This document shows, piece after piece, positions 1 to 10,742 of a stretch of 56,761 nt of DNA. Source of the stretch: Amphimedon queenslandica (lineage: Eukaryota > Porifera > Demospongiae > Haplosclerida > Niphatidae); NCBI RefSeq assembly GCF_000090795.2, contig NW_003546313.1:158005-214765 (forward strand). The letters run 5' to 3'. A model generated the notes under the pieces. The model saw only the letters and a program-made list of their open reading frames with translations. It made no database searches and had not been told where the DNA came from. Both the position numbers and the translations under genes were made by a program. Within the stretch, counting starts at the first letter, position 1. Every line of letters begins with the position of its first letter.

Positions 1-2
1 AC

Positions 3-1082
3 TTTTGCCACCATTTCCAACAAGTTGAGGATGCTCTATCAAGTAAATTTATACCAACCTTGATTGGGCACAACATTACACCTATAGACCGTGACCTCTT
101 TTCTCTACCCATAGGAAATGGAGGACTAGGTATCAGGAATCCCACTATTACAGCTGACTCACTGTACTCTACCTCTGGATGTGCCACTCGGCTGTTAATT
201 GATGCAATTAAAGGACAGAGCAACTACTCTTTCTCTGATCATTATGATCTAGTTACTAGTACAAGAACAGAATATCTCAAGTCTCAAGAGGTCTTCTATA
301 GTCAAGTCTATGGTACCGTCTTCAATAAGTCTGACCACATAATTCAGAGACTACTAACTAGAAACTAGCATACCCTTTCCGCCTGGCTCACAGCTCTCCC
401 TATTCGAAAGGATGATTTTAACCTATCTTCTGTCGAGTTTAGGGATGCTCTCTGTCTGAGATACATGAAACCACTGCTACAGTTACCACCCATGTGTGAT
501 GGATGCAATGCTCCATTTACTGCTACCCACGCATTAGACTGTAGAATGGGTGGACTCGTTATACATCATCATGAAATCAGAGACCTTTTTCATGACTTAT
601 TCTCCCTTGTTTGGTCCTGTACTGTTAAGGAGCCAGTGATTTGGGATGGAAGCTTGTCAGATCCCCAATGTGAAACCCTCATTGCTGAATTTAGTGCTAA
701 GGGTGTCTGGCAGCCTCAAGCCACTGCTCTCTTTGATGTACATGTGATCAATACAGATGCCCCATCTTACATCAACAAGACACCTGATACTGTTCTTAAG
801 AATGCTGAAAAGGAAAAGAAAATGAAATATGGTTGTGCCTGTAAAGATAGACATGCTAGTGTTACACCATTGTGTATTTCTATTGATGGGCTAATTGGTA
901 AAGAGATGGAATCCTTTGATCAACATCTGGCTGAGAGTTTAGCTACAAACCACACTACACTGGGTAAGAGCCAAACTGTCCTTCTCACTGATTCGTGCTG
1001 TGTGTTAGAGGATCTCGTCATAAATGGTGGGGGATCGGTATGGAGGATGGAAATTGTGTCAACCTCAGTTTTTTTAAATTAA
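3..1082 (+). pseudogene. Non-LTR retrotransposon (LINE), C-terminal part of ORF
   Basis: A single reading frame runs from the window's left edge to 1082 with one internal TAG (366-368). It looks like the region after the reverse transcriptase in a LINE polyprotein: GNGGLGIRNP near 115-150, then a zinc-knuckle-like stretch CDGCNAPF...H.LDC...GG (about 495-550) followed by HHHEIRD, and later a block ending in KEMESFDQHLAE. This Cys/His block plus 'HNEIRD' is typical of many invertebrate LINE-derived proteins. An endonuclease-like fold after it is possible but is inference. From about 960 the frame slips by one base: the usual WVRAKLSF...IRAVC tail is readable in another frame. The 5' part lies outside the window. 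It is a dead copy. Confidence 0.75.
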
Positions 1083-1206
1083 CTACTGAATTAGAACTAT
1101 ATTTTCATTTGATTGTATTTTATTATTAATTTCTTTTTTTTGTCTCTCATTGCTTGTCCAGTGTTTTCTTTGTTTTGTTCACTTCCCTGCTATTGTTGCT
1201 TTTGTT

Positions 1207-1207
<1 letters not shown>

Positions 1208-1237
<30 letters not shown>

Positions 1238-1269
1238 TGTTAATAACAATAATAATGTATATATATATA
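1208..1269. repeat. AAT/AT microsatellite tail of the LINE
   Basis: (AAT)n followed by a (TA)n run directly after the LINE 3' region. Many LINE families end in a short tandem repeat, so this is the likely 3' tail. The neighbouring inverted-repeat element starts in the TA run. Confidence 0.6.
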
Positions 1270-1335
1270 TAAAGTATACTAGTGACGTAGATCAAAGGAG
1301 CCGCGAGGTCTGCTACTTGTGATAGCAGACCCGCC
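1265..1335 (+). repeat. Left terminal inverted repeat
   Basis: Inverse match to 2962-3032. It carries AAAGTATACTAGTGACGTAG, then GATCAAAGGAGCC, then a small internal palindrome AGGTCTGCTA/TAGCAGACC. Confidence 0.8.
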
Positions 1336-1689
1336 CTCACAACCACTAATAGCAGCCCTCTCTTGAGGTCTATTATTGTAATAGCAGACCTCCCCTCAGG
1401 TCTGCTATTGTATAAAGGACCAGGAAGAGTAAATTAATAATAAATCACATTCATAAAGATTGACATTAATTTTAAAAGGTGAAATTGAGAATAAAATTAA
1501 TAATGAATCACAAAGATTTTAAAAGGTAAAATTAAAAACACACTTAGTGATTTTGCCACAATTATGCATTTGTAATCTTCTCTTGAACTTTGTCAACATT
1601 ATTCTAAGCATTTGTGACTTTCCCTTCAATACTTTCAGCACTTGTTATCTTCTCTTGGACTTTTTCTTCTTCAATAATGGTGTTTTCAC

Positions 1690-2330
1690 AAATAGTTTGA
1701 GGTATCAAGTACGGTGGAAACAAGCTGTTGCTGACAATCAGTCATTCTTCAATATGGCTTAAAACCATCCAGACAATGGTGACCAGTCCTGTCCATGATT
1801 ACCTTTTCAGGTAGGCCTGCATCAAGCACTCTGGTAGCAGCAGTTGCTCTTATGGTTAGATTTGCTATCTGAACATATACCTGCCTCTTTACACACTATC
1901 TTGAAGAGACCCTTCAAGGTGTTGTGCCCAATGGCCCTTGCATCAAACAACGGTTTATCTTTACTCTGAAGTCGATCCAGTGGCCAAAGGTAGAATGCAT
2001 CTGCATCTGGAGAACCCGGATCAAAAGTAGGGCGTTTAGACAAGTATAAATCGAACAATAAAACAAAACACCTCACACCCAATTTAGCATTAGCAAAGAG
2101 ACACAACTTTATTAGCTTGCCTCTTTTTCAGGTGCTTTAGGCCACCATGGTTATTTTTGCTTCCATGCTCTGTGTATTCATAACAGACTGTCATTTTCCC
2201 TGGGTTCTTAGGATCAGGAACTTCCAACCGCTGAAGTTAAGAGAACGATGCTTGTGGTTGCTGTTAAAAAGGCTACTACCAAAAGAGTTGTAGAAATATG
2301 GGATTCTACGATGCAAGTCTGGTAGCGAGA
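1690..2330 (-). pseudogene. DUF3504/Crypton-like tyrosine recombinase, decayed
   Basis: Read on the minus strand in changing frames: an HKHRSLNF block containing the first catalytic region (about 2300), TEHGSKNNHGGL (about 2150), LGVRCFVLLFDLYLSKRP and PLFDARAIGHNTL (2106-1900), then the catalytic C-terminal block RATAATRVLDAGLPEKVIM followed by DRTGHH (about 1840-1770). This order matches the tyrosine recombinase at 51475-52600 in this window. The conserved Arg of the R-A-T block and the GH pair are present. The tyrosine region (FKPY) is followed at once by a stop. At least three frameshifts or stops make it inactive. Confidence 0.75.
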
Positions 2331-2654
2331 GTGAGGGTTAGCGCTCATGTTAAGTCTCGTTTAGTTGACACCCAAACACTGAAAATTATTATTACACAAC
2401 ATGCATTTATATAGACAATATATCAATGAATAATTCATGAGTTCTGATGTAATGGTGAGTCAGCTCACTACAGAGTCTCCTATTCTAAAGTGGCAGAACA
2501 GTTTGTCAAAATTGCAAATATTCTTGTGCAATGAATCCAGAAGAACGCCAAAATCAAGACAGTGTTTGCTACCGGTCTGGCTTTAAATATTCACTCTGCA
2601 CTTAATCGTTTCGGAAGTAATACATGTAGAGTTGGGTGGTAGTGCTCTAAGACA

Positions 2655-2765
2655 GATAGCAGAACCGAGGCCGAGGTTGAAGGTGTCACTGGTGAGATAG
2701 CAGCCCGAGGCGAAGCCAAGGGCTACTTTCCAACCAGTAACACCTGAGGCCGAGGGTCTGCTATC
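2655..2765. promoter_or_regulatory. Nested palindromic hairpin upstream of the recombinase
   Basis: Outer arms GATAGCAGA...TCTGCTATC and AGGTGTCACTGGT...ACCAGTAACACCT pair with one mismatch. An inner dyad TAGCAGCCC...GGGCTA surrounds the centre GCCCGAGGCGAAGCC. GAGGCCGAGG occurs in both arms. It lies upstream of the minus-strand recombinase. A hairpin with a nearly identical centre lies upstream of the second recombinase at 51.3 kb. Promoter or recombination-site function is inference. Confidence 0.6.
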
Positions 2766-2961
2766 TTCCATAGAACACTGCCACCAATTCTATATACAAT
2801 ATGAAGTATACTTGGTCAAATATAGCCTCTGGAAGAGAATATACTCGAGCAAAGGTAGTAGCCTAATTGAAGTTTACTGAGCATGCGCAGTAGAACAAAA
2901 AGACACATGGCTGCCTGCTATCACAACAGATCTGCTATCATGACAGCAGGCCTGTAGCTGT

Positions 2962-3032
2962 GGCGGGTCTGCTATCACAAGTAGCAGACCTCACGGCTCC
3001 TTTGATCTACATCAGTAGTATACTTTATATAC
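2962..3032 (-). repeat. Right terminal inverted repeat
   Basis: Inverse partner of 1265-1335, ending in ACATCAGTAGTATACTTTA. It closes the 1.77-kb element. Confidence 0.8.
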
Positions 3033-3059
3033 AGATATAGACTGGACTACTAGAATAGA

Positions 3060-3740
3060 GATGTGGGGACATACCACACTTTAAAAACTGCTCCAAGTTT
3101 TCAAAGAGTTTTATTCACATTTTTGATGAACTCAGGACCCCAAAAAATGCCTTTTTGTACCAGTTCATTACTGATGAAGTGTTGCAAAGTCTTTTGCAAA
3201 AGTTACATAGACCTTCCACTCAACCTTCAAACACTAAAATTTCAAAAGCAGCTATTAGCATTTCTTTCATGGAGTCCAATGCTTTGAGATATGTAGGAAC
3301 CTATGCTTGTCGTAAAGCAGTGATAACATTTGCTGGCACTGGGGACCTTGACAGTGTGAAGAAATTAATTCCATAGACAGAAGAAAATGACACCTGAACA
3401 TCTTCACAATGGATAGATTTAGTTAACAGAGGTGGTCTATTAGAAATAACAGAGGATGCATTTTAATTCTTTATGGAAATGGAGACAGTCATCAAGGTGG
3501 CCTTTATTGGCCAGCAACAGGAGATCAACAAAGAAATCTTAATGTGTAATAATCTAGATCATGCTAACGTAAGTTTGTAACGTAATTTTTGGCAGTGTTG
3601 ATATTGATGCTTCTCTGTTCATCCTGAAGTTCATTTTACATCTATATATCAGCATGAGAGAGTTTGCCCATGCCTCTGGTATTGTTGAGCTTCATAAGCA
3701 ATGTACCAAAAAACTCTAGACCATTCAAGGGCATTCAAAA
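3060..3740 (+). pseudogene. Fragment of 'ALRYVAGY'-family element gene
   Basis: Frame 3155-3376 reads FITDEVLQSLLQKL..., then ESNALRYVGTYACRKAV. After a TAG at 3374 the same family continues as WIDLVNRGGLLEITEDAF (about 3410-3465) and MREFAHASGIVELHKQCTKK (about 3650-3710). A second, fuller copy of this family is at 31935-32940 on the minus strand: NVLRYVAGFIIRSL, then INRGGLYIISDDVYLVF. I recognise the 'LRYVAGY' motif as recurrent in transposon-encoded proteins of sponges and cnidarians but know no biochemical function. Introns may separate the last two blocks (GTAAGT at about 3570). Confidence 0.6.
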
Positions 3741-4960
3741 AAGATTTAAAATAATAATATATATATATGACAATTCTCCTACTATATATAATGATAGTAT
3801 TAAAATATATTGATAATTATAATACCATAATCTATCATTGCTCATAGTTAACATATTTGAGTTTTTAGCAGTAACACTGAGGACATTGTCAAGTATTAAT
3901 TTTGCTTTCTTTTAGGCAAAAAAGGATTTTATTTCCAACATCTAAGGATGTTCCTCTTTGAATCAGCCGGCACTTTCCTTTCACTGGTGGTCTACAGAAG
4001 TTATTGATTTCTCTTAAGCTTGCATTCCTTTACGAAGCTCACGAAACTTTGGATATTTGTGTGACCTCTCCCACAACCCAAATTATTTCTCAATAGGATC
4101 CTGTGATAGCCTTTCACTTGAAAAAATATTGATGCCAGGTATTGTAAAAATCATTTTTACCACTTCAATAAAAGATTTAACTGGAAGTAATTCAAATAAA
4201 TATTATATACATATAAATTTCATATGCTGACCTGTTATAATCAATTCAATTCATATTTCAGGGCTAAGGAGCATTTTATTCTGATCTTCTGTGGAGAAGC
4301 CTTTCATTTCCTTGAAAGAATTCTTCCAGTCATCACGATATTTAAAAAAGTATTCTCCAGCCACTGCATGTTGCACATGTACTTGTAATAAAGTTGATAG
4401 TCATTAATTTACCTTAAGTCTAAGGAACTCAATATGGATGTTTAATAGGGTTCCTTGATTGCTTTTCCTCTTTGTAGTTTATGACATTTACACAAAGAAC
4501 TTTTTGAACATGTCACAGGAAATGGCTGTTTCATGAGTCTCAGATATCTTTCCTATTACAGTAAATGCTTTGCTAACTGATTGACTTAGCACCTACATGT
4601 ATACAAGAATAACTTTTGAAGTATAACATTGAAAGGCATGCCTGCGCAGTTGGGTCGACTCATCATTGCAGAGCTATTCAAATAAACGTGCTCACATTTG
4701 AGCTTAGGTACTATAGATAGCCCTGGTGTTTGGTTGCATTCATAATACAATGCTGCTACATGCGATTCTTACCCTCAAATGATTGTTAGACCAGCAGTTC
4801 CTAGTAGTTTTTACTAGGTGAGGAGAATAAGTGTACAAAAGTGGCCAAACTAGAATCTAGACTTTATAAAGTACATATAGTTAGACAGTAGTCTATTGCC
4901 GATACTGAACTTACACATAACCAAACTGCCAATTCCTGCTGCAGAGTAAAATTGGCAAAA
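3741..4960. other. No gene recognised
   Basis: AT-rich sequence with a TA run near 3755-3775. There are short open stretches only. Possible remnants of the preceding gene (short pieces near 3930-4140) are too degraded to assign. Confidence 0.5.
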
Positions 4961-4962
4961 AC

Positions 4963-6640
4963 TTGGTCTGTAGACTCTGTAGTTGTGTAGGCGGGACTGA
5001 CATGCATGTGCATGCATGTGCAGAAGAATGGCGCTATGCACTAAGCTTGTCACTTATCAAGGGACAACAAGAGTCAATTGAGAAGATAACAGCCCTCATT
5101 CCACTCCTCTCCCTCCTTAATCTGCCTTCCGCTCAGTCTCTTAGTAATTTTGGCCTCACGTCATCATATCAAGGAGTTGTAATGCATTCTATTCCATTTT
5201 TACATGTGGAGTATCTTGTTAAGACAGGGTTGGCATATGAAGAAGTTAGCAAGGAGCTCGAGAGAGTTACCCTAGAGTTTGTGGATTGTCACCTTGTAGC
5301 GTGAGAATATATTGTAAGGTTAATGGTATCTCTCATTTGAATGAAAGGGAAATTTAATCTTTCGCTACAGAAGCAATAATGGAGGTATCATTTGGAATCA
5401 ACAAAATTCATTATAATTTTAGTAATATTTTTCTATAGGTGGGGCATCCTATGGCAGAAGACTCATGAGAGGATATGTATTGTCTAAAGGATTTAAGATT
5501 TCTGAAGGAAACATTTTTTGCGTTGAAAGTAGTGGATCCCATTTCATATGAAGAACGTTATAATAATTCACTGGACCGCATAAACCCAATTCCTTATCGG
5601 CCAAGGTATTACGGGCACAAGCTTCACGTAGATCAAAACAAGAAACTGGTTCTATTTGAGGTTACATTAGTCATGGCAAGAGATGGCTTTTCAGCAAAGA
5701 CAATCTCCTATCATGTCATGCCTATGAAATTAATATTGCTATTATGATCTTATTTACAGGTAAGTTCAAGTTGGCATGTACCTCATTGCCTAGCTTAATA
5801 TTTTACGGCATTTTAGCATTATTGGATTCTATTATGTGTGTGTGATGCATGAGTGATGCAACAACCATTCATGAATATTATCTATGAATAATTATCCCAA
5901 GTTTTTACACTGCATGTATACTCCTTGTTTGGTTTTTGAAATGCATTGCTTTTTTGTTATAGTGAATAAAAAATAATTGCTTTGTGGTTAGTTGTGTTTA
6001 TTCATTAAATTTAGAATACTAATTAATTCCTATTCCTTCCTATACAGGAAAGCATTGCAAAACTATGGACTATGCAACCAAATTAGGGTAGACTGTGGAA
6101 GAGAGTTTTACCTCATGTTGTTTATACAAGAAATTTTACATCAACACGATGGTTCTTCTGATATATGCCCTTATGTACAATCAACATCTACAGAAGTAAA
6201 GTTTCTGCACATTTCATTCATTGTAATTTTATGAATAAAATGATCTGTTTTGTGTATGAATAAATAAATGCTATTGTTGCTTATTTTTTAAACTAAAATT
6301 TATCTTTATATTATACAAAACATGCCTATTGAGCGGATTTGGTCTGAAGTAAACCTAAGAGTAAATTATCCTGTGAAAAGGAAATTAATTTCCTTAGTAG
6401 ATGATGGGTATCTAGATATGGGAGATGAAACCACCAAGTTTTGTGTTTCATTTATGACATACAGAGTGGTTCATGCTGGCATTGAAAGATTTGTGGATGC
6501 ATGAAATGAACACTGTACTCCCGTAAGCAGATCTGAAGTTTTGCTATATATGAGCATTAACAATAAACGTGTCCTAATAACTTTTACTTTTAAATAGGAA
6601 TAGGAGTTCCAAATGAAATAGCTGAATATGATGGGAAAGG
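4963..6640 (+). pseudogene. Integrase-core (rve-like) DDE transposase, multi-exon
   Basis: Successive pieces match one known transposase layout. An N-terminal helix-turn-helix-like piece is at 5150-5300 (HVEYLVKTGLAYEEVSKELE). After an intron ending CTATAG (5439) come SYGRRLMRGYVLSKGFKI, then NPIPYRPRYYGHKLHVDQN (5585-5640), which holds the first catalytic Asp region. Next are LCNQIRVDCGREFYLMLF (6070-6125, second Asp) and IERIWSEVNLRVNYPVKRK (6326-6385, catalytic Glu region), and finally GIGVPNEIAE after another intron (about 6600). Introns have GT..AG ends and separate 5747/6050, 6195/6320 and 6510/6598. One frameshift near 5515 and internal stops show decay. The family is widespread in animals as an element transposase. 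Confidence 0.75.
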
Positions 6641-6708
6641 CTATTTTCACAACGATTTATGTAGTACATCTGCTTACGTTTGCCTGTGACACAATAAACA
6701 TAATCGAC

Positions 6709-7480
6709 ATGGCTTCCACACGCATAGCTGATGCTTGTAATGCTAAAACCTCGGCTGAAACAATATCTTCTGATTCTTCTCCTCGATCTCCTCTTCAAGA
6801 AGTACCCAAATCATCATGGACACAAGGACTCAAAAAAGTAGGGCTTTATTTTAGTGGATTTGTGGAAGACATTGATACTGTTCTGGAGAGTCATTGTAGG
6901 GATACTATAACATATTATAGAACTAGAACTTCTGTTGGTATTAAAGAAAATGTAGAGAGTAGTGAGGTGAGTCTGCTCTTTAATAATTAATTTTGAATAA
7001 TAATAATTATTAATTATTATTAATAATTATTCATGAATTATAATAGTTGTAATTATATTCTACAATGATTGTTGTTGTTGTTGGTTTTCATTCATCCTTA
7101 GTTTATTAATAGTATATGACAATATAATACAATAGTTGATATCATTATTGTCATTATTTTAGGGAGGTTCGCAGGAAGCACACAGACATGAAAGTGGCCT
7201 ATCCTGGAAGCATAATGCTGCTGGCTCCACAATCTCATTTCAAAATACGCCTTTTCAAATTGGCTACAAGTATGATCTGGAATGTCAGTTCAGTAATCAT
7301 TATTTTAAGAATAAACAAAAGCCTGGAGGTGCACAGAATAGCAGCCAAGTGAAGAAACCTGGATTGAGAATGCAAGGTACTCGGAAACAAGGATGCAAGG
7401 CATGTATTAAGCTCAGAGAGTACCTGCTTTACCCAGATTATTCAATCGACAGTTCTATTGTTGCATCATCATCAAAGTGA
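6709..7480 (+). CDS. Two-exon small protein with Cys-rich C-terminal block
   Basis: Exon 1 is 6709-6966 (86 codons from ATG, beginning MASTRIADACNAK, Ser-rich, then SWTQGLKKVGLYFSG). The donor is GTGAGT at 6967, the acceptor TTTTAG at 7162, and exon 2 is 7163-7480 in the same phase. The join gives about 191 residues with no internal stop. Exon 2 contains RKQGCKACIKLREYLLYPDY, which resembles the zinc-binding DNA-contact block of several element proteins. After the stop the same frame continues with EEKLRDLTNDLRRGVATGK, a segment that normally follows this block, so the TGA at 7478 is probably a premature stop. It lies just 3' of the integrase-type transposase and may be its accessory gene. 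Confidence 0.5.
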
Positions 7481-8288
7481 AAATTTGGACAACTGAAGGA
7501 AGAAAAGCTTCGTGATTTGACGAATGATTTAAGAAGAGGTGTTGCTACAGGGAAATCTGTCTATTATATAGGCAGTAGCCTATATGTAGGGTTGAGGTTG
7601 ATTTTTCACGATGGCGGCCAAATTTACAATTTTCAAACGCTAATAACTCTTTCAGCTTACATTGTACAGCCTTATAAATGGCTTAACTGAGTTCTCCTTC
7701 ACTGAGCAATTTTCCTGGTACCTTTAAAGTGACCTGTGATGTAACAGGAGCTATTCTAGAGAATAGGCCCAAATTCAAATTTCTGCAAAATTTTTCTGAC
7801 TTTTTCTTCTTTCATCTTTCTTCTATCAACACGGAAATCTTTTAAAATAGAGAACGGCTTAAAATGGCTTTTACACCATTCCTTTGGGCTTGGGTCAAGG
7901 ATAAGACAAGTGCTTTTATTATCTAACTTAGTTTAAGGTTAAAAACTAATTATTTGGGCGTGATCTATCACACCCTTCTCTGTTTCAGATGCCATTTTAA
8001 AATTAAATGCACATGCGCAAAGTTGCCATAGACAACTGTCAACTGTGTGGTTTAACATTTTCGTTTTCACTCTATTCTTCTCTTGGTCTTTGCTGAAGTT
8101 TTGCTCTGATCTTAATTGCAAGGAGTGCCTACTGCTGAGACTAAGAGATCACTGGTTCTTTTTAGAGCTAATAGGTAAATAAGTTACTATAAAATTTAAT
8201 ATTCATTTTTGAATTAGAGTGAAATTAAAGTTACAGCTACTCAGTATTAGCCACTCAACTTCTTTTAGTCAGCTGCTTCTGAAGTACT
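7481..8288. other. No gene recognised
   Basis: Moderately AT-rich. The first 100 bases may be the decayed end of the preceding gene. I see no repeat structure or convincing coding potential in the remainder. Confidence 0.5.
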
Positions 8289-10195
8289 GTGTTGTATTCT
8301 TCACTTCCTATTGCTACAATATACAGAGATAAGTGTTATACAATGATAATTAGCAGCAGATTTTATGATGATAATAATGTGCATCCTGCATACTTAGTTT
8401 TGTGGTACATGTACTTATTTCTGGTTTCAATGTTAGAAGTGATTTTTGTTGTGATCATTGTACAAAAAGGAAGAAAAAAAAGGAAGAGCAACTTAACTGG
8501 GAATAAAACTAAAAGAAGAAACGCAAAGAATTATGTCAATAGAAAGCAAATTAAAGATTTCATAGATAAAAATAGATCAAATGCCAGAGCATACTATATA
8601 AGAAAATGTAACAGGGTCAAAAGCAAAGCAAGAATTCCATATAAAATCAGTACAAAGTATAAGATTGCTTCTGCAAAGGCCTATTCTAAGCAGTTTCATG
8701 CATTGAACCCAGGTTATATATTGCAAAAATGTAAAAATTGGTATAACAATAAAAAGGATTAGAAAACTATAAAATCATTAGAGTATTCACAAAAAATTTA
8801 TTCCCAAAGTCCCCTAAATAAAAAAATGTTGTCAAAAAAACGTTATCAACAAAATCCAGACCCACAAAGACAAAAATCTTTGTAACGGTATTATGAAAAT
8901 AGAGACGCAATATTAAGTGCAACAAATGATAAGTTTTTAAGAAGCGTCTAAATAAAGATTATTACGAATGTAATTATGGTCACATATTGTATAGATTACG
9001 GTCTAATTACTCATTACCTGCACCAAATAGTGAAGCATAGGAATATTATTTTACTAAAATTATTGAAGCATTATATTACAGCCCTTTAGTAGTTGATGAT
9101 TTATTGCCATCAAGTATGAAAGTTGTAGATTTTGAGAACACTCTATGACAGTAAATGTAATGCTGCATCAAGTATATTGTTAGAATCAGTTTGTAAAACA
9201 GATCCCACAAAGTAGGCATATTGATACGTGCATCAAATAGCATTAGGAAATTGAAGTTGAATAGCTTCAGTGATTTTGGTGAGCAATGTCACACAAAGAA
9301 TAGTGAGCCTTATTTTTATGAATCAGCATATTTGTATCCTAATGATATCTGTGATAACCAATTAGATAGCCCAATCGCAATCCCTCTTGATGCGAATGGC
9401 ATCTGTTATGTAGCAGGGATTGTTGATGTATCATGTATTAATAGAGTAGAAGAATGTAATGATGATAGTGACTCTGAAGATGATAATGTTGATAATAATA
9501 GAATGTATACTAATAAGAGAAAGCCTACCCTCAAATGGCACTGTACAAGCAGGTACAAGCCTTTATTAGAAAGTGACATTAGTTCTATTATTGAAGTGAG
9601 ACAATATTTTGATGAACCAATTAAAGAACTGAGGAATCATGTAGATGCATGTGATGATTGTCCCAATAAGCATTATATGACAAGATCGCTGCATGTTGAA
9701 GAAATAGATCAAGTGCATGAACACAATTTATGTGATAATTCTAATCTAACGGTAATTGTTAAAAAAGATGAAAATAATGTTGAAAAATATTTTAAATATT
9801 CAGAAATTGTTTGTGAAAGGATAGGCCATCCTATTGTGTGTAGTAGTAATGATACTGATTGTAAAAGCATGCTGTATATTTTATGCAATGCATCTGTTCA
9901 TTATCCTTTGTTGAGACGCCTTTTCAAACACTTTGATGTTGCTAGAAATGCCCATTTAACAATAAATATTATTGATTCTTCCCTTGCTGATGGTGATATA
10001 GCACAATTGATAGATTTAAAAATTAATGAAGCCAATGAGACTGAATTTGATAATGTTTATTACGCTATAAATGATGGCGAAGAAGATGACCCATTTAGAA
10101 TACCAAACTTAGATACTGTACTTTATTTTCAGTATTCAGATGCTATTGATGACTTTAAGAAAGCCTTGTCTGATCAGGCTGTTATTGCTTGTTGC
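8289..10195 (+). pseudogene. N-terminal part of Helitron/PIF1-helicase-type element protein
   Basis: The first segment (8460-9180) encodes a very basic Lys/Arg/Tyr-rich tract with degenerate Y-x-x-N-P-like repeats (KKRYQQNPDPQ at about 8840) and several stops. The second (9221-10195) is open for about 325 codons. It has SPIAIPLDANGICYVAGIVD, an acidic DDSDSEDD stretch, HVDACDDCPNKHYMTRSL, a conserved CKSMLYILCNASVHYPLLRR, then LFKHFDVARNAHLTINIID, and ends at CCSC. This order is the one I recall from long sponge and cnidarian proteins whose C-terminal half carries a Helitron-like or PIF1-type helicase. The helicase half is absent here: after CCSC the sequence switches to pogo DDE. The helicase link is by family memory only. 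Confidence 0.5.
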
Positions 10196-10489
10196 AGCTG
10201 TGTTCATTCAGTCGTGGATTTGCTACAAAAGAACAATATTTATTGCATACAAATTCCCCCAAACACTACAGATAAACTTTAGCCTCTTGATATAAGTGTT
10301 AAAAAGTCTGCAAAGGTCTTCATGAAGTTGAAGTTCCAGAAATTGTACAGTAGCGTCATTGAGAAGCAGTTAGAGGACGACGTTGAGGAAGAAATAGATA
10401 TGAGATTGAGCAATATGAAACCCCTCTCAGCCAAATGGATCATTGATTTGTACAGGTATTTTCAATCACGACCAGACATTGTTATTAAT
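10196..10489 (+). pseudogene. pogo/CENP-B-type DDE transposase, C-terminal fragment (part 1)
   Basis: Reads LLQKNNIYCIQIPPNTTDKL, TAG (where most relatives have Q), PLDISVKKSAKVF, then MKPLSAKWIIDLYRYFQSRP and DIVING. 'PPNTT(D/S)xLQPLDVSVNK' is a hallmark of the pogo-type DDE_1 domain and surrounds the third catalytic Asp. It is fused on its left to the helicase-type protein, and on its right it is cut at 10490 by the Gypsy retrotransposon. The rest resumes at 14994. Confidence 0.8.
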
Positions 10490-10494
10490 GGATT

Positions 10495-10727
10495 TGTAGG
10501 CAAAGCTACTAGTTTTCATCAACAATAGATGTATTCTCCCATTAATAACAAAGATAAAAGAGGATATAATAGAGAGCAAGAGAAGACAGAAAAAGTGAAA
10601 ATTAGAAGGAATATCATTGCGCATGCGTGGTTTACTGAAATTAATGATTAAATAATAGTGCATAGAATGTAAAGATAACAATTAATATTAAACTGTAAAT
10701 ACATACACTGCATCCTGATTCACAACA
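10495..10727 (-). repeat. 3' LTR of the Gypsy element
   Basis: Starts TGTAGGCAAAGCTACTAG and ends CACAACA on the plus strand, so it has TG...CA-type ends. It is matched by 14739-14988 with scattered substitutions and one small indel region. Confidence 0.85.
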
Positions 10728-10742
10728 GTACTCCCCCACCAG
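10728..10742 (-). other. Polypurine tract next to the 3' LTR
   Basis: On the minus strand CTGGTGGGGGAGTAC precedes the 3' LTR immediately. This is the expected place and composition for plus-strand priming. Confidence 0.55.

Larger units (their letters stand above)
1265..3032 (-). mobile_element. Tyrosine-recombinase element with about 70-bp TIRs
   Basis: Positions 1265-1335 and 2962-3032 are inverted copies of each other with only a few mismatches. Each includes GATCAAAGGAGCC and an internal dyad built on GGTCTGCTA...TAGCAGACC. Between them lie a decayed tyrosine recombinase (minus strand, about 2330-1690) and a palindromic hairpin (2655-2765). Only about 320 bp separates hairpin and recombinase remains, so much of the N-terminal coding region is probably deleted. 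Both ends border TATA-rich sequence, so a target duplication cannot be defined. The TIRs point to a cut-and-paste or foldback mode, whereas classical Cryptons lack TIRs. The recombinase may therefore be a passenger. Confidence 0.7.

Noticed and set aside
1270-1340. tRNA or SINE head because of the strong dyad
   Set aside because: No cloverleaf or A/B box arrangement. The dyad is explained by the terminal inverted repeat.
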